38,348 nucleotides of DNA from Candidatus Saccharimonadota bacterium. Its GTDB lineage: Bacteria; Patescibacteriota; Saccharimonadia; Saccharimonadales; Saccharimonadaceae. The notes beneath the pieces are model-generated. The model ran no database searches. It saw only the letters and a list, made by a program, of their open reading frames with translations, and had not been told where the DNA came from. The stretch's first letter is position 1. Every line of letters starts with the position of its first letter. This document shows positions 16,232 to 22,704 of this stretch, piece by piece. A program made the position numbers and the translations under genes. The stretch covers positions 1 to 38,348 of the forward strand of contig JAFWNJ010000012.1 of the NCBI GenBank assembly GCA_017510425.1, in the 5' to 3' direction.

Positions 16232-16891
16232 TTATAATACATTTTTTAAGTCTTGGACCCTTTTAACGATGCCAGCGTTCCCGTCGATAAGCTTAGAGTT
16301 CGAAAAGAACATCCGAATTTGATCCTTGATGAGCAAATAGTGTGTACAACCGATAACAATGGCATCTGGGGTCTGGTCAATTTCTTCAAATAATGTCGTG
16401 AGATAGTTTGTGATTGGCTCGAGATTGTGTGACGGGTAGTTTTTCTCAATTAAATCAGCGAGCCCAGGGCAGGCGAGTAGCTTAATAGTTTGATTTGATT
16501 TTTGGTTTTTCTTGAGGAGATAACGAAGTCGCTCGGATCTAATGGTGCCTGGAGTGGCCATGACCAAGATGTTCTTGGCGCCAGACTGAACAGCGAGCTT
16601 GATGGCTGGCTCGGTGCCGACGAATTGTAGTTCTGGAAACTTTTTTCTTAAGTAAGAGATACACCTTGTCGTGGCGGTATTACAGGCAACGACGATGATT
16701 TTGGCACCCCATTTCTGGAGCGTTTTGACATTTTTAGTGACAATTTGCCGCAACTCTCTGTCGGATTTCTCGCCGTACGGGCAGTTCTTGGAATCGGCGA
16801 TATATTTGTACTCTTCGTCTGGAAGGATTTCTTGGATGGCGTTTAAGATGGTAGTTCCGCCGATGCCGGAGTCAAATAAACCAATTTTCAT
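16232..16891 (-). CDS. murI: Glutamate racemase
   Basis: A 219-residue enzyme that converts L-Glu to D-Glu, the substrate of MurD encoded next to it. The start IGLFDSGIGGTTIL is the family signature. The two catalytic cysteines are in VACNTAT (about residue 70) and IGCTHY (about 181). It is shorter than the usual 250-270 residues but has all the key motifs. It has its own promoter and is the first gene of the murI-murD unit. Confidence 0.94.
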   Translation of the reverse strand: MKIGLFDSGIGGTTILNAIQEILPDEEYKYIADSKNCPYGEKSDRELRQIVTKNVKTLQKWGAKIIVVACNTATTRCISYLRKKFPELQFVGTEPAIKLAVQSGAKNILVMATPGTIRSERLRYLLKKNQKSNQTIKLLACPGLADLIEKNYPSHNLEPITNYLTTLFEEIDQTPDAIVIGCTHYLLIKDQIRMFFSNSKLIDGNAGIVKRVQDLKNVL

Positions 16892-16897
16892 GAAATA

Positions 16898-16926
16898 ATC
16901 TTACTATGGATTGGGAATAAAAGCAA
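16898..16926 (-). promoter_or_regulatory. murI-murD promoter, leaderless
   Basis: On the reverse strand TTGCTT (16921-16926) is followed by a 17-base spacer and TAAGAT (16898-16903). The ATG at 16891 starts 6 bases further on. Confidence 0.55.
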
Positions 16927-16963
16927 TTTCGGGATTGCAGTGATGCTTCTGTAAATGGTTAAA

Positions 16964-18001
16964 TTATGTATTTTTAATGATTTCACAGGCCTCAGAAACA
17001 GAGTGGGTTTCCATGAGTTTGGCGCGAAGCTCTTTGGCGCCTGGAAAATTATTGACGTAGATTTTGAAAAAATGCTTCAAAGGTTCATATGAGGAAGTAT
17101 ACGAATAGGTTTTTTCGTCGCCGCTTCGCGCCAGCCCGTCGTTACGGGTGGCGCTCGCTAGGAGCTCCCCGTTGGTCGCTATGCTCCTTAAAAACCCATT
17201 CGTATACTTTTCATATAAATCTAAATGTAGTTTCAAGAGTTCCATCAACTCTTTCCGAGTAGGGATGTGATCGGTGAAGCAATATGGGTTTTGAAAGACA
17301 CTGCGGCCAATCATGAAGCCGTCAACCTCGGGGTATTGTTGATGTAACTCTAGGGCGTGAGCATGATCTCTTATATCACCATTGATGATTAATTTGGTCT
17401 CGGGACTAATTTCGTCACGGAGCTTGATAATATCTGGAATAAGTTCGTAGTGTGCGGGAACTTTGCTCATCTCCTTCTTAGTGCGAAGGTGTACGGTAAG
17501 GGCGGCTGGGTGTTCGGCGAGGAGGATCGAGAGCCAGGTCTTGTATTCATTAAGGTCTGACCAGCCGAGGCGGGTTTTGATTGATACTGGCAATTCGGTA
17601 CTTTTATGCGCATTACGAAAGCACTCTACGGCGAGTTCTGGGGTCTTAATCATAGCGGCACCACCACCAGCTTTATTGACGTGCTTATCGGGACAACCAA
17701 AATTGAGATCTACCCCTGAAAAACCGAGCGATAAAAGCGCGGATGAAACTTCCGAGAAATGGTCTGGATTTTTGCCCCAAATCTGAGCAATAATCGGTGG
17801 ATCAGTAGGGGCGATTTGGAGCCTCTCTAGAGCATTCGCGCGACCTTTTTCGGAAGCATAACTTGACACGTTGGTAAATTCCGTGAAAAATAAATCTGGG
17901 CGGCCAGCACTGGCAATAACTTGACGAAACAAAATATCCGTCACGCCTTCCATAGGCGCCAGAATTAAAAATGGTTTAGGTAATTGTTGCCAAATATTCA
18001 T
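16964..18001 (-). CDS. dus: tRNA-dihydrouridine synthase, with in-frame palindromic insertion
   Basis: A 345-residue FMN enzyme that reduces uridines in tRNA D-loops. The TIM-barrel motifs are LILAPMEGVTDILFRQ at the start, DLNFGCPDKHVNKAGGGAAM with the catalytic Cys of NxGCP, SIKTRLGW, and INGDIRD with the phosphate-binding GFMIGR. The C-terminal helical domain (EPLKHFFKIYV) is split by about 38 extra residues at about 264-302, reading KYTNGFLRSIATNGELL and on to EKTYSYTS. They are encoded by a palindrome-bounded element. The reading frame is preserved through it, so the enzyme is probably made with the extra segment. Confidence 0.92.
   Translation of the reverse strand: MNIWQQLPKPFLILAPMEGVTDILFRQVIASAGRPDLFFTEFTNVSSYASEKGRANALERLQIAPTDPPIIAQIWGKNPDHFSEVSSALLSLGFSGVDLNFGCPDKHVNKAGGGAAMIKTPELAVECFRNAHKSTELPVSIKTRLGWSDLNEYKTWLSILLAEHPAALTVHLRTKKEMSKVPAHYELIPDIIKLRDEISPETKLIINGDIRDHAHALELHQQYPEVDGFMIGRSVFQNPYCFTDHIPTRKELMELLKLHLDLYEKYTNGFLRSIATNGELLASATRNDGLARSGDEKTYSYTSSYEPLKHFFKIYVNNFPGAKELRAKLMETHSVSEACEIIKNT
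17095..17209. mobile_element. Palindromic element inserted in frame in dus
   Basis: The 20-base ends AAGTATACGAATAGGTTTTT (17095-17114) and the reverse complement at 17190-17209 match at 19 of 20 positions. Between them are two inner hairpins: GCGCCAGCCCGT with ACGGGTGGCGC (one bulge), and AGGAGC with GCTCCT. TTCATAT lies just outside both ends (17084-17090 and 17210-17216), either a target duplication or an extension of the inverted repeat. It is far more GC-rich inside than the gene around it. Confidence 0.75.
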
Positions 18002-18025
18002 AAGTTTGATATATTAAATATGGGG

Positions 18026-18096
18026 TTGACGTATAAATTGGTGTGCGTTAGAATAATAGCAGGTTTTGTTAATTGCTCTTCTTACGAGGGGCAATT
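18026..18096 (+). promoter_or_regulatory. Forward promoter with immediate hairpin
   Basis: TTGACG (18026-18031), a 17-base spacer and TAGAAT (18049-18054) would start RNA near 18061. Ten bases on, AATTGCTCTT (18071-18080) pairs with AGGGGCAATT (18087-18096, with G-U pairs), followed by TT. It could make a ~40-base RNA, or serve as a distant leader for the gene at 18407. No gene lies directly downstream. Confidence 0.4.
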
Positions 18097-18140
18097 TTCA
18101 GTTTGATTGTAACTTTTATGTTTTCAACCTCAACTTCCAT
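18069..18140 (-). CDS. Possible 23-residue peptide with a perfect Shine-Dalgarno site
   Basis: The reverse strand has AAAGGAGGT five to six bases before an ATG at 18140, opening a 23-codon frame: MEVEVENIKV, TIKLKIAPRK, KSN. The N-terminal half alternates charged and hydrophobic residues (a beta-strand pattern) and the end is basic. It is unlike any family I know. It lies between dus and the 82-residue gene, where nothing else is annotated. The unusually complete ribosome-binding site is the main support; the short length keeps this uncertain. Confidence 0.4.
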   Translation of the reverse strand: MEVEVENIKVTIKLKIAPRKKSN

Positions 18141-18179
18141 AAACCTCCTTTCTTCAAATCGCTCTTAATTGTAAAGTGT

Positions 18180-18243
18180 CAACCCCATGGGAAGATACTA
18201 CTATATTCCCTGTGTAAAAACAACCCCATTGGAACCACTATAT
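18180..18243. repeat. Imperfect tandem repeat with CAACCCCAT cores
   Basis: CAACCCCAT begins two similar units (18180-18206 and 18221-18243), each ending CTATAT and differing by a small indel. An inverted copy, ATGGGGTTG, lies at 18020-18028 overlapping the -35 of the forward promoter. The arrangement resembles repeated operator sites around the small ORF. Confidence 0.5.
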
Positions 18244-18252
18244 TAAAAATAA

Positions 18253-18261
18253 TGTTATAAT
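18253..18261 (+). promoter_or_regulatory. Extended -10 promoter of the 82-residue gene
   Basis: TGTTATAAT (TGn plus TATAAT at 18256-18261). It starts an untranslated leader of about 139 bases. Confidence 0.5.
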
Positions 18262-18267
18262 TAAATT

Positions 18268-18406
18268 GCTCACATTACACTTCGGTCACTGATGTTGAGA
18301 AAAGTTAAAAGGTTGCGACTGTTTGTCATTTGCAGGCGTAGCTATGAGCCAATAAAGTAGCGGCTCACATAAATGACTCTAATAAATTTAATTTAAAGGA
18401 GTCTTT
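18268..18406 (+). promoter_or_regulatory. Structured 5' leader of the 82-residue gene
   Basis: An outer stem GTCATTT/AAATGAC (near 18326 and 18371) encloses an inner stem TGAGCC/GGCTCA (near 18346 and 18361), ending 25 bases before AAGGAG. This is long and structured for a genome where most genes look leaderless, so it may be a cis-regulatory RNA. It matches no riboswitch class I can name. Confidence 0.45.
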
Positions 18407-18655
18407 ATGAAAAACTTTAACAAAAACAACCAAGAACGGGTCGAGGTAATGGCTCTGTTTGGGTATGAGATGACACCGTGTCAGCCACTAACTTTTAGGC
18501 GACGTGGGGAATCTGAAACCGAAATAACAGAGCTTCTCCGCACACAAATACGTTTTGTGGGTGGGGTGGCACTTCATATTTTCGACATCTTGGTTGGCCG
18601 GGAGCAAATGCGCCTAGAGTTTAACTCGCGCGATCTTACCTGGCACATTCTTTAG
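18407..18655 (+). CDS. Small protein of unknown function (82 residues)
   Basis: The start ATG has AAGGAG five bases upstream. The protein is soluble, with no signal or membrane segment, and has mixed charge. PLTFRRRGESETEITEL, HIFDILVGREQMRLEF and DLTWHIL alternate like the strands of a small beta-sheet protein, with a conserved-looking Trp near the end. I do not recognise the family. It stands alone between its own structured leader and two strong hairpins, so it is a single-gene transcript. Its codon use is not unlike its neighbours. Confidence 0.7.
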   Translation: MKNFNKNNQERVEVMALFGYEMTPCQPLTFRRRGESETEITELLRTQIRFVGGVALHIFDILVGREQMRLEFNSRDLTWHIL

Positions 18656-18700
18656 GCCTTGAACTCTTTTCCGGAGGAAAAGAGTTCAGTAGAAAAGGCC
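18655..18700 (+). terminator. Terminator-like hairpin after the 82-residue gene
   Basis: GAACTCTTTTCC (18661-18672) pairs perfectly with GGAAAAGAGTTC (18676-18687) around a GGA loop. It is nested in GGCCTT/AAGGCC (18655-18660 and 18695-18700). No T-run follows, but a second hairpin lies just downstream. Confidence 0.6.
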
Positions 18701-18707
18701 AGTAAGA

Positions 18708-18744
18708 AAATCAAGTCGGAAGTGAATTTCGACTTGATTTTTAT
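18708..18744 (+). terminator. Rho-independent terminator
   Basis: AAATCAAGTCG (18708-18718) pairs perfectly with CGACTTGATTT (18730-18740), ending in a T-run. Confidence 0.8.
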
Positions 18745-18750
18745 TGATGA

Positions 18751-18777
18751 CTATTTAGTCGCGCTGTGACTAAATAG
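18751..18777. promoter_or_regulatory. Perfect inverted repeat in the prfB promoter
   Basis: CTATTTAGTC (18751-18760) and GACTAAATAG (18768-18777) form a 10-bp inverted repeat with a 7-base gap, covering the -35 position of the prfB promoter. The size and placement suit a dimeric repressor's operator, or an RNA hairpin on read-through transcripts. Confidence 0.5.
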
Positions 18778-18779
18778 AG

Positions 18780-18788
18780 TGGTATAAT
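18780..18788 (+). promoter_or_regulatory. prfB extended -10 promoter
   Basis: TGGTATAAT is a perfect extended -10. The ATG starts 6 bases after it, so the mRNA is predicted leaderless. No -35 is apparent. Confidence 0.6.
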
Positions 18789-18794
18789 AGTTTT

Positions 18795-19871
18795 ATGCAA
18801 GATTTACAGAAAAGATTAGATGTTTTGAGGGGAGATTTTCTGAAGTTGTATGAAAGACTAGGGATTGAAGAGAAATTGAAACAAGTTTCTGATTTGGAGA
18901 AACAGGTGGCGGAGCCAGAGATTTGGCGAGATGTTAAGAAAGCGACGGAATTAAATCAAGATTTAGCGAATTTGCGAGATGAGACGGAGCCGTTCGTATT
19001 GCTTAAGGCGCAGATTGAAGATTTGGGTGAATTGATGGAAATATCGGATGAGAGCATGGAGGGCGAATTTGACGAGCAGATTTCGGCGATGGAGAAGGAA
19101 CTGGCGGAATTAAAGAAAGCTTTGAAATTTCAGGGTCCATATGATAAGAATGATGCGATTGTCCGGATTACGGCCGGGGCTGGTGGTACCGAGGCGATGG
19201 ATTGGGCCGGGATGCTCGAGCGAATGTATTTAAGGTTTTTCGAGAAGAAGGGTTTTAGGGTTAGCTGTCTTGAGAAGGTCGTCGGGGAGGAGGCTGGAAT
19301 TAAAACTGTTGTATATGAAGTCTCTGGTGTGAACGTATACGGGTTTTTGAAGTCTGAGCACGGCGTGCACCGCTTGGTGCGGCTTTCGCCGTTTAATGCG
19401 AATAATTTGAGACAGACTTCATTTGCGCTGGTGGAAATTTTACCGGTGATTAAGACATCGGATGAGGTGGTAATCGATGAGAAAGATCTTAGAATTGACG
19501 TATATCATAGTGGTGGACACGGTGGACAGGGGGTAAATACGACCGATTCGGCGGTGAGGATTACGCACTTACCAACCAATACGGTGGTGGCGATTCAGAA
19601 CGAGCGGAGTCAGCACCAGAATAAAGAGAAAGCGATGGAGATTTTGAGGGGGAAATTGGCGCAAATGCAGATGGAACAGCATGCGGCGACGATTGGAGAA
19701 CTGCGGGCGGGGGAATCGGCTGGATGGGGACAGCAAATTCGAAATTACGTACTACAACCATATAAATTAGTAAAGGATACGCGCACGGGATATGAAGAGA
19801 CCGACCCGGAGGCAGTATTAGACGGAAAGATTGATGGGTTTATTGACAGTTATCTAGAATCAATGGTTTAG
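18795..19871 (+). CDS. prfB: Peptide chain release factor 2
   Basis: A 358-residue release factor for UGA and UAA stops. The tripeptide SPF that defines RF2 is in LVRLSPFNANN, and the catalytic GGQ is in SGGHGGQGVNTTDSAVRI. The N-terminal coiled-coil domain (1-110) and the C-terminal WGQQIRNYVLQPYKLVKD are typical. It is one continuous frame from the ATG, without the programmed +1 frameshift that regulates prfB in many bacteria. An RF2 gene fits the standard code with UGA as stop. Confidence 0.96.
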   Translation: MQDLQKRLDVLRGDFLKLYERLGIEEKLKQVSDLEKQVAEPEIWRDVKKATELNQDLANLRDETEPFVLLKAQIEDLGELMEISDESMEGEFDEQISAMEKELAELKKALKFQGPYDKNDAIVRITAGAGGTEAMDWAGMLERMYLRFFEKKGFRVSCLEKVVGEEAGIKTVVYEVSGVNVYGFLKSEHGVHRLVRLSPFNANNLRQTSFALVEILPVIKTSDEVVIDEKDLRIDVYHSGGHGGQGVNTTDSAVRITHLPTNTVVAIQNERSQHQNKEKAMEILRGKLAQMQMEQHAATIGELRAGESAGWGQQIRNYVLQPYKLVKDTRTGYEETDPEAVLDGKIDGFIDSYLESMV

Positions 19872-19874
19872 CCA

Positions 19875-19903
19875 TTGACTTTTATCTGTTTATATGCTAT
19901 AAT
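19875..19903 (+). promoter_or_regulatory. Strong promoter of the 262-residue gene
   Basis: TTGACT (19875-19880), a 17-base spacer, then TATAAT (19898-19903) with TGC before it. It predicts RNA start near 19910 and an 82-base leader. Confidence 0.65.
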
Positions 19904-19913
19904 ATGGTTATAG

Positions 19914-19945
19914 CGATTTCTGCCTTTGCACAGGGGTAGAAATCG
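19914..19945 (+). promoter_or_regulatory. Leader hairpin of the 262-residue gene
   Basis: CGATTTCTGCC (19914-19924) pairs with GGTAGAAATCG (19935-19945), 11 pairs including one G-U, with a 10-base loop. It sits right at the predicted 5' end of the transcript and could protect the RNA or regulate it. Confidence 0.5.
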
Positions 19946-19991
19946 TGTTGCTTAACAGAATGGAATGAACATGATTTTGGAGGTAAAGTAT

Positions 19992-20780
19992 ATGAAAAAG
20001 AATGAAGTGCTATTCTGCAAGAGAGCAGAAGACTTCAGCCTTGAAGAGCTCAACCTTTCTCAGGAGGACTATGAACTTCTGAAGGGTATTGCATCAAAGC
20101 TGAAACGTCCGTTGTCTTATTGGTTAAAAAAAGCCAGAAGAGAGCATTGCTTCCTTGGAAAACAGATTCGCGATTGCCTGAAGAAGGCGAAGCGTAACGG
20201 TGGTGGTTGTGACCCTTGGTCTGTTGTTTGCGATCGAATCTATAACGCAATCATTGATGCCGGTTACATTAGAGAAACTTATAGTTTCAAAAATTATGAA
20301 GTTTTTCTCTTCGCCGCCAGTCGTGCAGCACTTTGGTTTAAAAAAGGGTCTTATGTGAAAAAAACCGTCAATTGCCTTATTCGTGATAGTGGTGGTTATT
20401 CTGCCTATCTTGACGATGATTGTGTCGAAAAACGCGTTCGTGTGACGAGAGAGATTAAACGTCTTCTTCCGTTTCCGATTCTTTTAGCATTTTCGAGGCA
20501 GTATGAGTCTTATGATTACTCTAGGTTGGATAATAAACTTAACGAGATTATGGAGATAATTTGGTCTCCTGAACAGAGAAGGGTAATCGAGTGGGTTGCG
20601 AATGTGGGACCTGATTATAGTATTTCAAAAATTTTTACTACTGCTGAATACGAATTGTTTATTGCGGGAGTGTATAGCCTGATTTACAATGCAGAGAGGG
20701 TTAAATACTTCTTACGAGATTACTTTCCTAAGTATTCACAGGCAGAGCTGAACTATTTGAATACTTATTGGCCGGAGTAA
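19992..20780 (+). CDS. Protein of unknown function (262 residues)
   Basis: The ATG at 19992 is chosen because GGAGG lies 8 bases upstream; an in-frame ATG at 19965 has no such site. The protein is mainly helical and basic, with many Lys, Arg, Tyr and Trp residues and no signal peptide or membrane helix. Segments such as DFSLEELNLSQEDYELL, LSYWLKKARREHCFLGKQI and SQAELNYLNTYWPE look like ordered helices. No catalytic motif or family is recognised. It is a single-gene unit with a strong promoter, a hairpin at the 5' end of its leader and its own terminator, between prfB and the ribosomal cluster. Confidence 0.75.
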   Translation: MKKNEVLFCKRAEDFSLEELNLSQEDYELLKGIASKLKRPLSYWLKKARREHCFLGKQIRDCLKKAKRNGGGCDPWSVVCDRIYNAIIDAGYIRETYSFKNYEVFLFAASRAALWFKKGSYVKKTVNCLIRDSGGYSAYLDDDCVEKRVRVTREIKRLLPFPILLAFSRQYESYDYSRLDNKLNEIMEIIWSPEQRRVIEWVANVGPDYSISKIFTTAEYELFIAGVYSLIYNAERVKYFLRDYFPKYSQAELNYLNTYWPE

Positions 20781-20813
20781 CACGTTATTTACTATTTCAT
20801 TCTGTGTGCATGA

Positions 20814-20845
20814 GAAGGGCGCTAGCTATATCGGCGCTCTTTTTC
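20814..20845 (+). terminator. Terminator of the 262-residue gene
   Basis: GGGCGC (20817-20822) pairs with GCGCTC (20834-20839, one G-U), followed by TTTTTC. Confidence 0.7.
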
Positions 20846-20882
20846 ATTTTGCTAAAACTGCCAATTTTGTCAAAATTAGGGG

Positions 20883-20911
20883 TTGGCAAGGGGGAAAATT
20901 CGTGATATAAT
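20883..20911 (+). promoter_or_regulatory. Promoter of the L3 ribosomal-protein operon
   Basis: TTGGCA (20883-20888), a 17-base spacer, TATAAT (20906-20911) preceded by TGA as an extended -10. It predicts RNA start near 20918. Confidence 0.7.
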
Positions 20912-20917
20912 GTGGTA

Positions 20918-21076
20918 GTTACCTAGACATAAGGTGAGGTCCGTGGTTATAACAAGCGGAAACCGGCCTAAAAGTCTAGTTTTAATAGTGCAGTTTTACC
21001 TGTTGTACAGAGGTAAAACTCCTTAGGAGCGCTTATAGGGCGCGTGGAGTAAAAAGTAATAAAAGAAAGGAATAGA
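20918..21076 (+). promoter_or_regulatory. Structured leader of the L3 operon, candidate ribosomal-protein autoregulator
   Basis: About 159 untranslated bases. CTAGAC (20923-20928) pairs with GTCTAG (20974-20979), enclosing GGTCCG/CGGaaACC. AGTTTTACC (20992-21000) pairs perfectly with GGTAAAACT (21012-21020). CTCC/GGAG with an inner GCGC/GCGC can form before the start codon. In E. coli the leader of the matching operon is bound by L4; whether L3, L4 or another product binds here is inference. Confidence 0.55.
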
Positions 21077-21697
21077 ATGCAAGTCATTCTCGGCACCAAA
21101 ATTGGTATGACCCAGATCATCGGTGATGATGGTATTGTGACTCCTGTTACAATTCTGCAAGCCGGTCCGTGCACAGTGACTCAGATAAAGACTATCGATA
21201 GCGATGGTTATAATGCTGTGCAAGTGGGCTACGGTCAGGGTAAGAATCTGAGCAAGTCGGTTTCCGGTCACGTTAAAAAGGCCGGTGAAAATATTAATCC
21301 TAAAGTCCTAAGGGAATTCAGAGTTTCGGAGATTCCAGAAGGTATGAAGCTAGGTGATAGCCTCACGGTCGAGAGCTTTAAATTAGGTGATAAGGTTGCA
21401 GTAACCGGTACTAGCAAGGGTAAAGGCTATGCTGGTACGGTGAAGCGCCATAATTTTAATGAATCACGCAATACTCACGGTTTCAAGGGAGATATTCGTA
21501 AGGTTGGTTCAATCGGTTCGATGTATCCACAGAAAGTTTGGAAAGGCAAGAAAATGCCTGGTCGGATGGGTCACGATACAGTGACGGTGAAGAACTTGGT
21601 GGTATCTTACATTGACGTTGAGAAAAATTTGATTGGACTGAAAGGCGCAGTGCCTGGTCCAAACAAAGGTATCGTAAGTGTGGAGGGAAAGGAGTAA
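21077..21697 (+). CDS. rplC: 50S ribosomal protein L3
   Basis: A 206-residue protein that binds near the start of 23S domain VI and reaches the peptidyl-transferase centre. The start VILGTKIGMTQI, the internal SKGKGYAGTVKRHNF and the loop GSIGSMYPQKVWKGKKMPGRMG are characteristic. First gene of the operon. rpsJ (S10), which precedes L3 in most bacteria, is not here; the upstream space holds the leader RNA. AAAGGAATAG is the ribosome-binding region. Confidence 0.97.
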   Translation: MQVILGTKIGMTQIIGDDGIVTPVTILQAGPCTVTQIKTIDSDGYNAVQVGYGQGKNLSKSVSGHVKKAGENINPKVLREFRVSEIPEGMKLGDSLTVESFKLGDKVAVTGTSKGKGYAGTVKRHNFNESRNTHGFKGDIRKVGSIGSMYPQKVWKGKKMPGRMGHDTVTVKNLVVSYIDVEKNLIGLKGAVPGPNKGIVSVEGKE

Positions 21698-21698
21698 T

Positions 21699-22298
21699 AT
21701 GGCTACTTTGAATAAAGATATTTTCGGGTTGACCGTAGAAAATCATGAACTCGTCAAGCTCGCTTATGATTCTTATCTTGCTAACTCACGAAGCTCCCAC
21801 GCTAAAACTTTGAAGCGTGGCGAGGTAAGTGGCGGTGGCAAGAAGCCATGGAGGCAGAAGGGTACTGGTAGAGCACGTTTCGGTTCGACCCGTAACCCAA
21901 TTTGGCGACATGGTGGCGTGGCATTTGGTCGCACTGGTGAGGAAAATTTCACTAAGAAATTGGCCAAGTCGTCGAAGTTGCTCGCCGTAAGGCAGGCACT
22001 TTCGATGAAGAACGCTGATAAAGCGGTATTTATACTTGACAAGACCGTGAAACTAGATGGTAAGACTAAGACAGCTGCGAAGGTTCTGAAGGACATGAAA
22101 CTTGAAGGCAAGAATGTCTTAGCTGTAGCTAACGAGAAGACTCCTGAAGTTCTACGTTCGACCAATAATTTACCAAATGTAAAATTAGTGCGTGCTACGT
22201 ATTTAAATGTCTTTGATATTTTAAATGCAGATGCGATCGTATTCTCAGAATCAGCTCTTAAAGCGACTGAAGATTGGCTACTAGGAAAGGAGAAGTAA
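21699..22298 (+). CDS. rplD: 50S ribosomal protein L4
   Basis: A 199-residue exit-tunnel protein. The extended loop GGGKKPWRQKGTGRARFGSTRNPIWRHGGVAFG is clear at about residues 44-76. The ATG at 21699 is chosen (AAGGAG just upstream); the longer frame would overlap L3. In other bacteria L4 is the autogenous repressor of this operon, so it is the first candidate ligand of the leader at 20918. Confidence 0.96.
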   Translation: MATLNKDIFGLTVENHELVKLAYDSYLANSRSSHAKTLKRGEVSGGGKKPWRQKGTGRARFGSTRNPIWRHGGVAFGRTGEENFTKKLAKSSKLLAVRQALSMKNADKAVFILDKTVKLDGKTKTAAKVLKDMKLEGKNVLAVANEKTPEVLRSTNNLPNVKLVRATYLNVFDILNADAIVFSESALKATEDWLLGKEK

Positions 22299-22299
22299 G

Positions 22300-22704
22300 A
22301 TGGCAAAGAATGATAATACCAATATTCAGCTTCATCTGATTGAACCTCGAGCTACTGAGAAGAGTTATTTGGAGCAAACTAACCGGATTTACGTTTTTCC
22401 AGTTAAGAAAACCATGGGTAAGCAAGAAATTGCTAAAATGGTTGAGAAAGAGTTTAACGTCACAGTAACTGATGTCAGAACTCTGATTCGTGACGGCAAG
22501 AAGACTAAATTCAGCAAAGGTAAGCATGCTTATCCAGGCATTACTCACCGTCAGGACAAGAAATTTGCTTACGTAAGATTAAAGCAGGGCGATTCGATTA
22601 AGGTATTTGATGAACCCGAAAGTGAAACCAGCGCAAAGGAAGCCAAAAAAGCTGATAAAGTAGCTAAGAAGGCGGACAAGAATGCAGGGAAGGAGAATAA
22701 ATAA
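22300..22704 (+). CDS. rplW: 50S ribosomal protein L23
   Basis: A 134-residue protein at the tunnel exit that docks SRP and trigger factor. The core is recognisable as IEPRATEKSYLEQTNRIYVFPV, then EFNVTVTDVRTLI and a basic loop KKTKFSKGKHAYPGITHRQDKK. About 30 extra residues at the end are rich in Lys, Ala and Glu. Its stop codon overlaps the L2 start codon (TAATG). Confidence 0.93.
   Translation: MAKNDNTNIQLHLIEPRATEKSYLEQTNRIYVFPVKKTMGKQEIAKMVEKEFNVTVTDVRTLIRDGKKTKFSKGKHAYPGITHRQDKKFAYVRLKQGDSIKVFDEPESETSAKEAKKADKVAKKADKNAGKENK

Noticed and set aside
18066-18260. Forward ORF of 64 residues
   Set aside because: Runs through the hairpin and repeats, no ribosome-binding site; the opposite 23-codon frame has better signals.
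18795-18900. Programmed frameshift in prfB
   Set aside because: The frame is continuous from the first ATG; no in-frame TGA with a slippery CTT.
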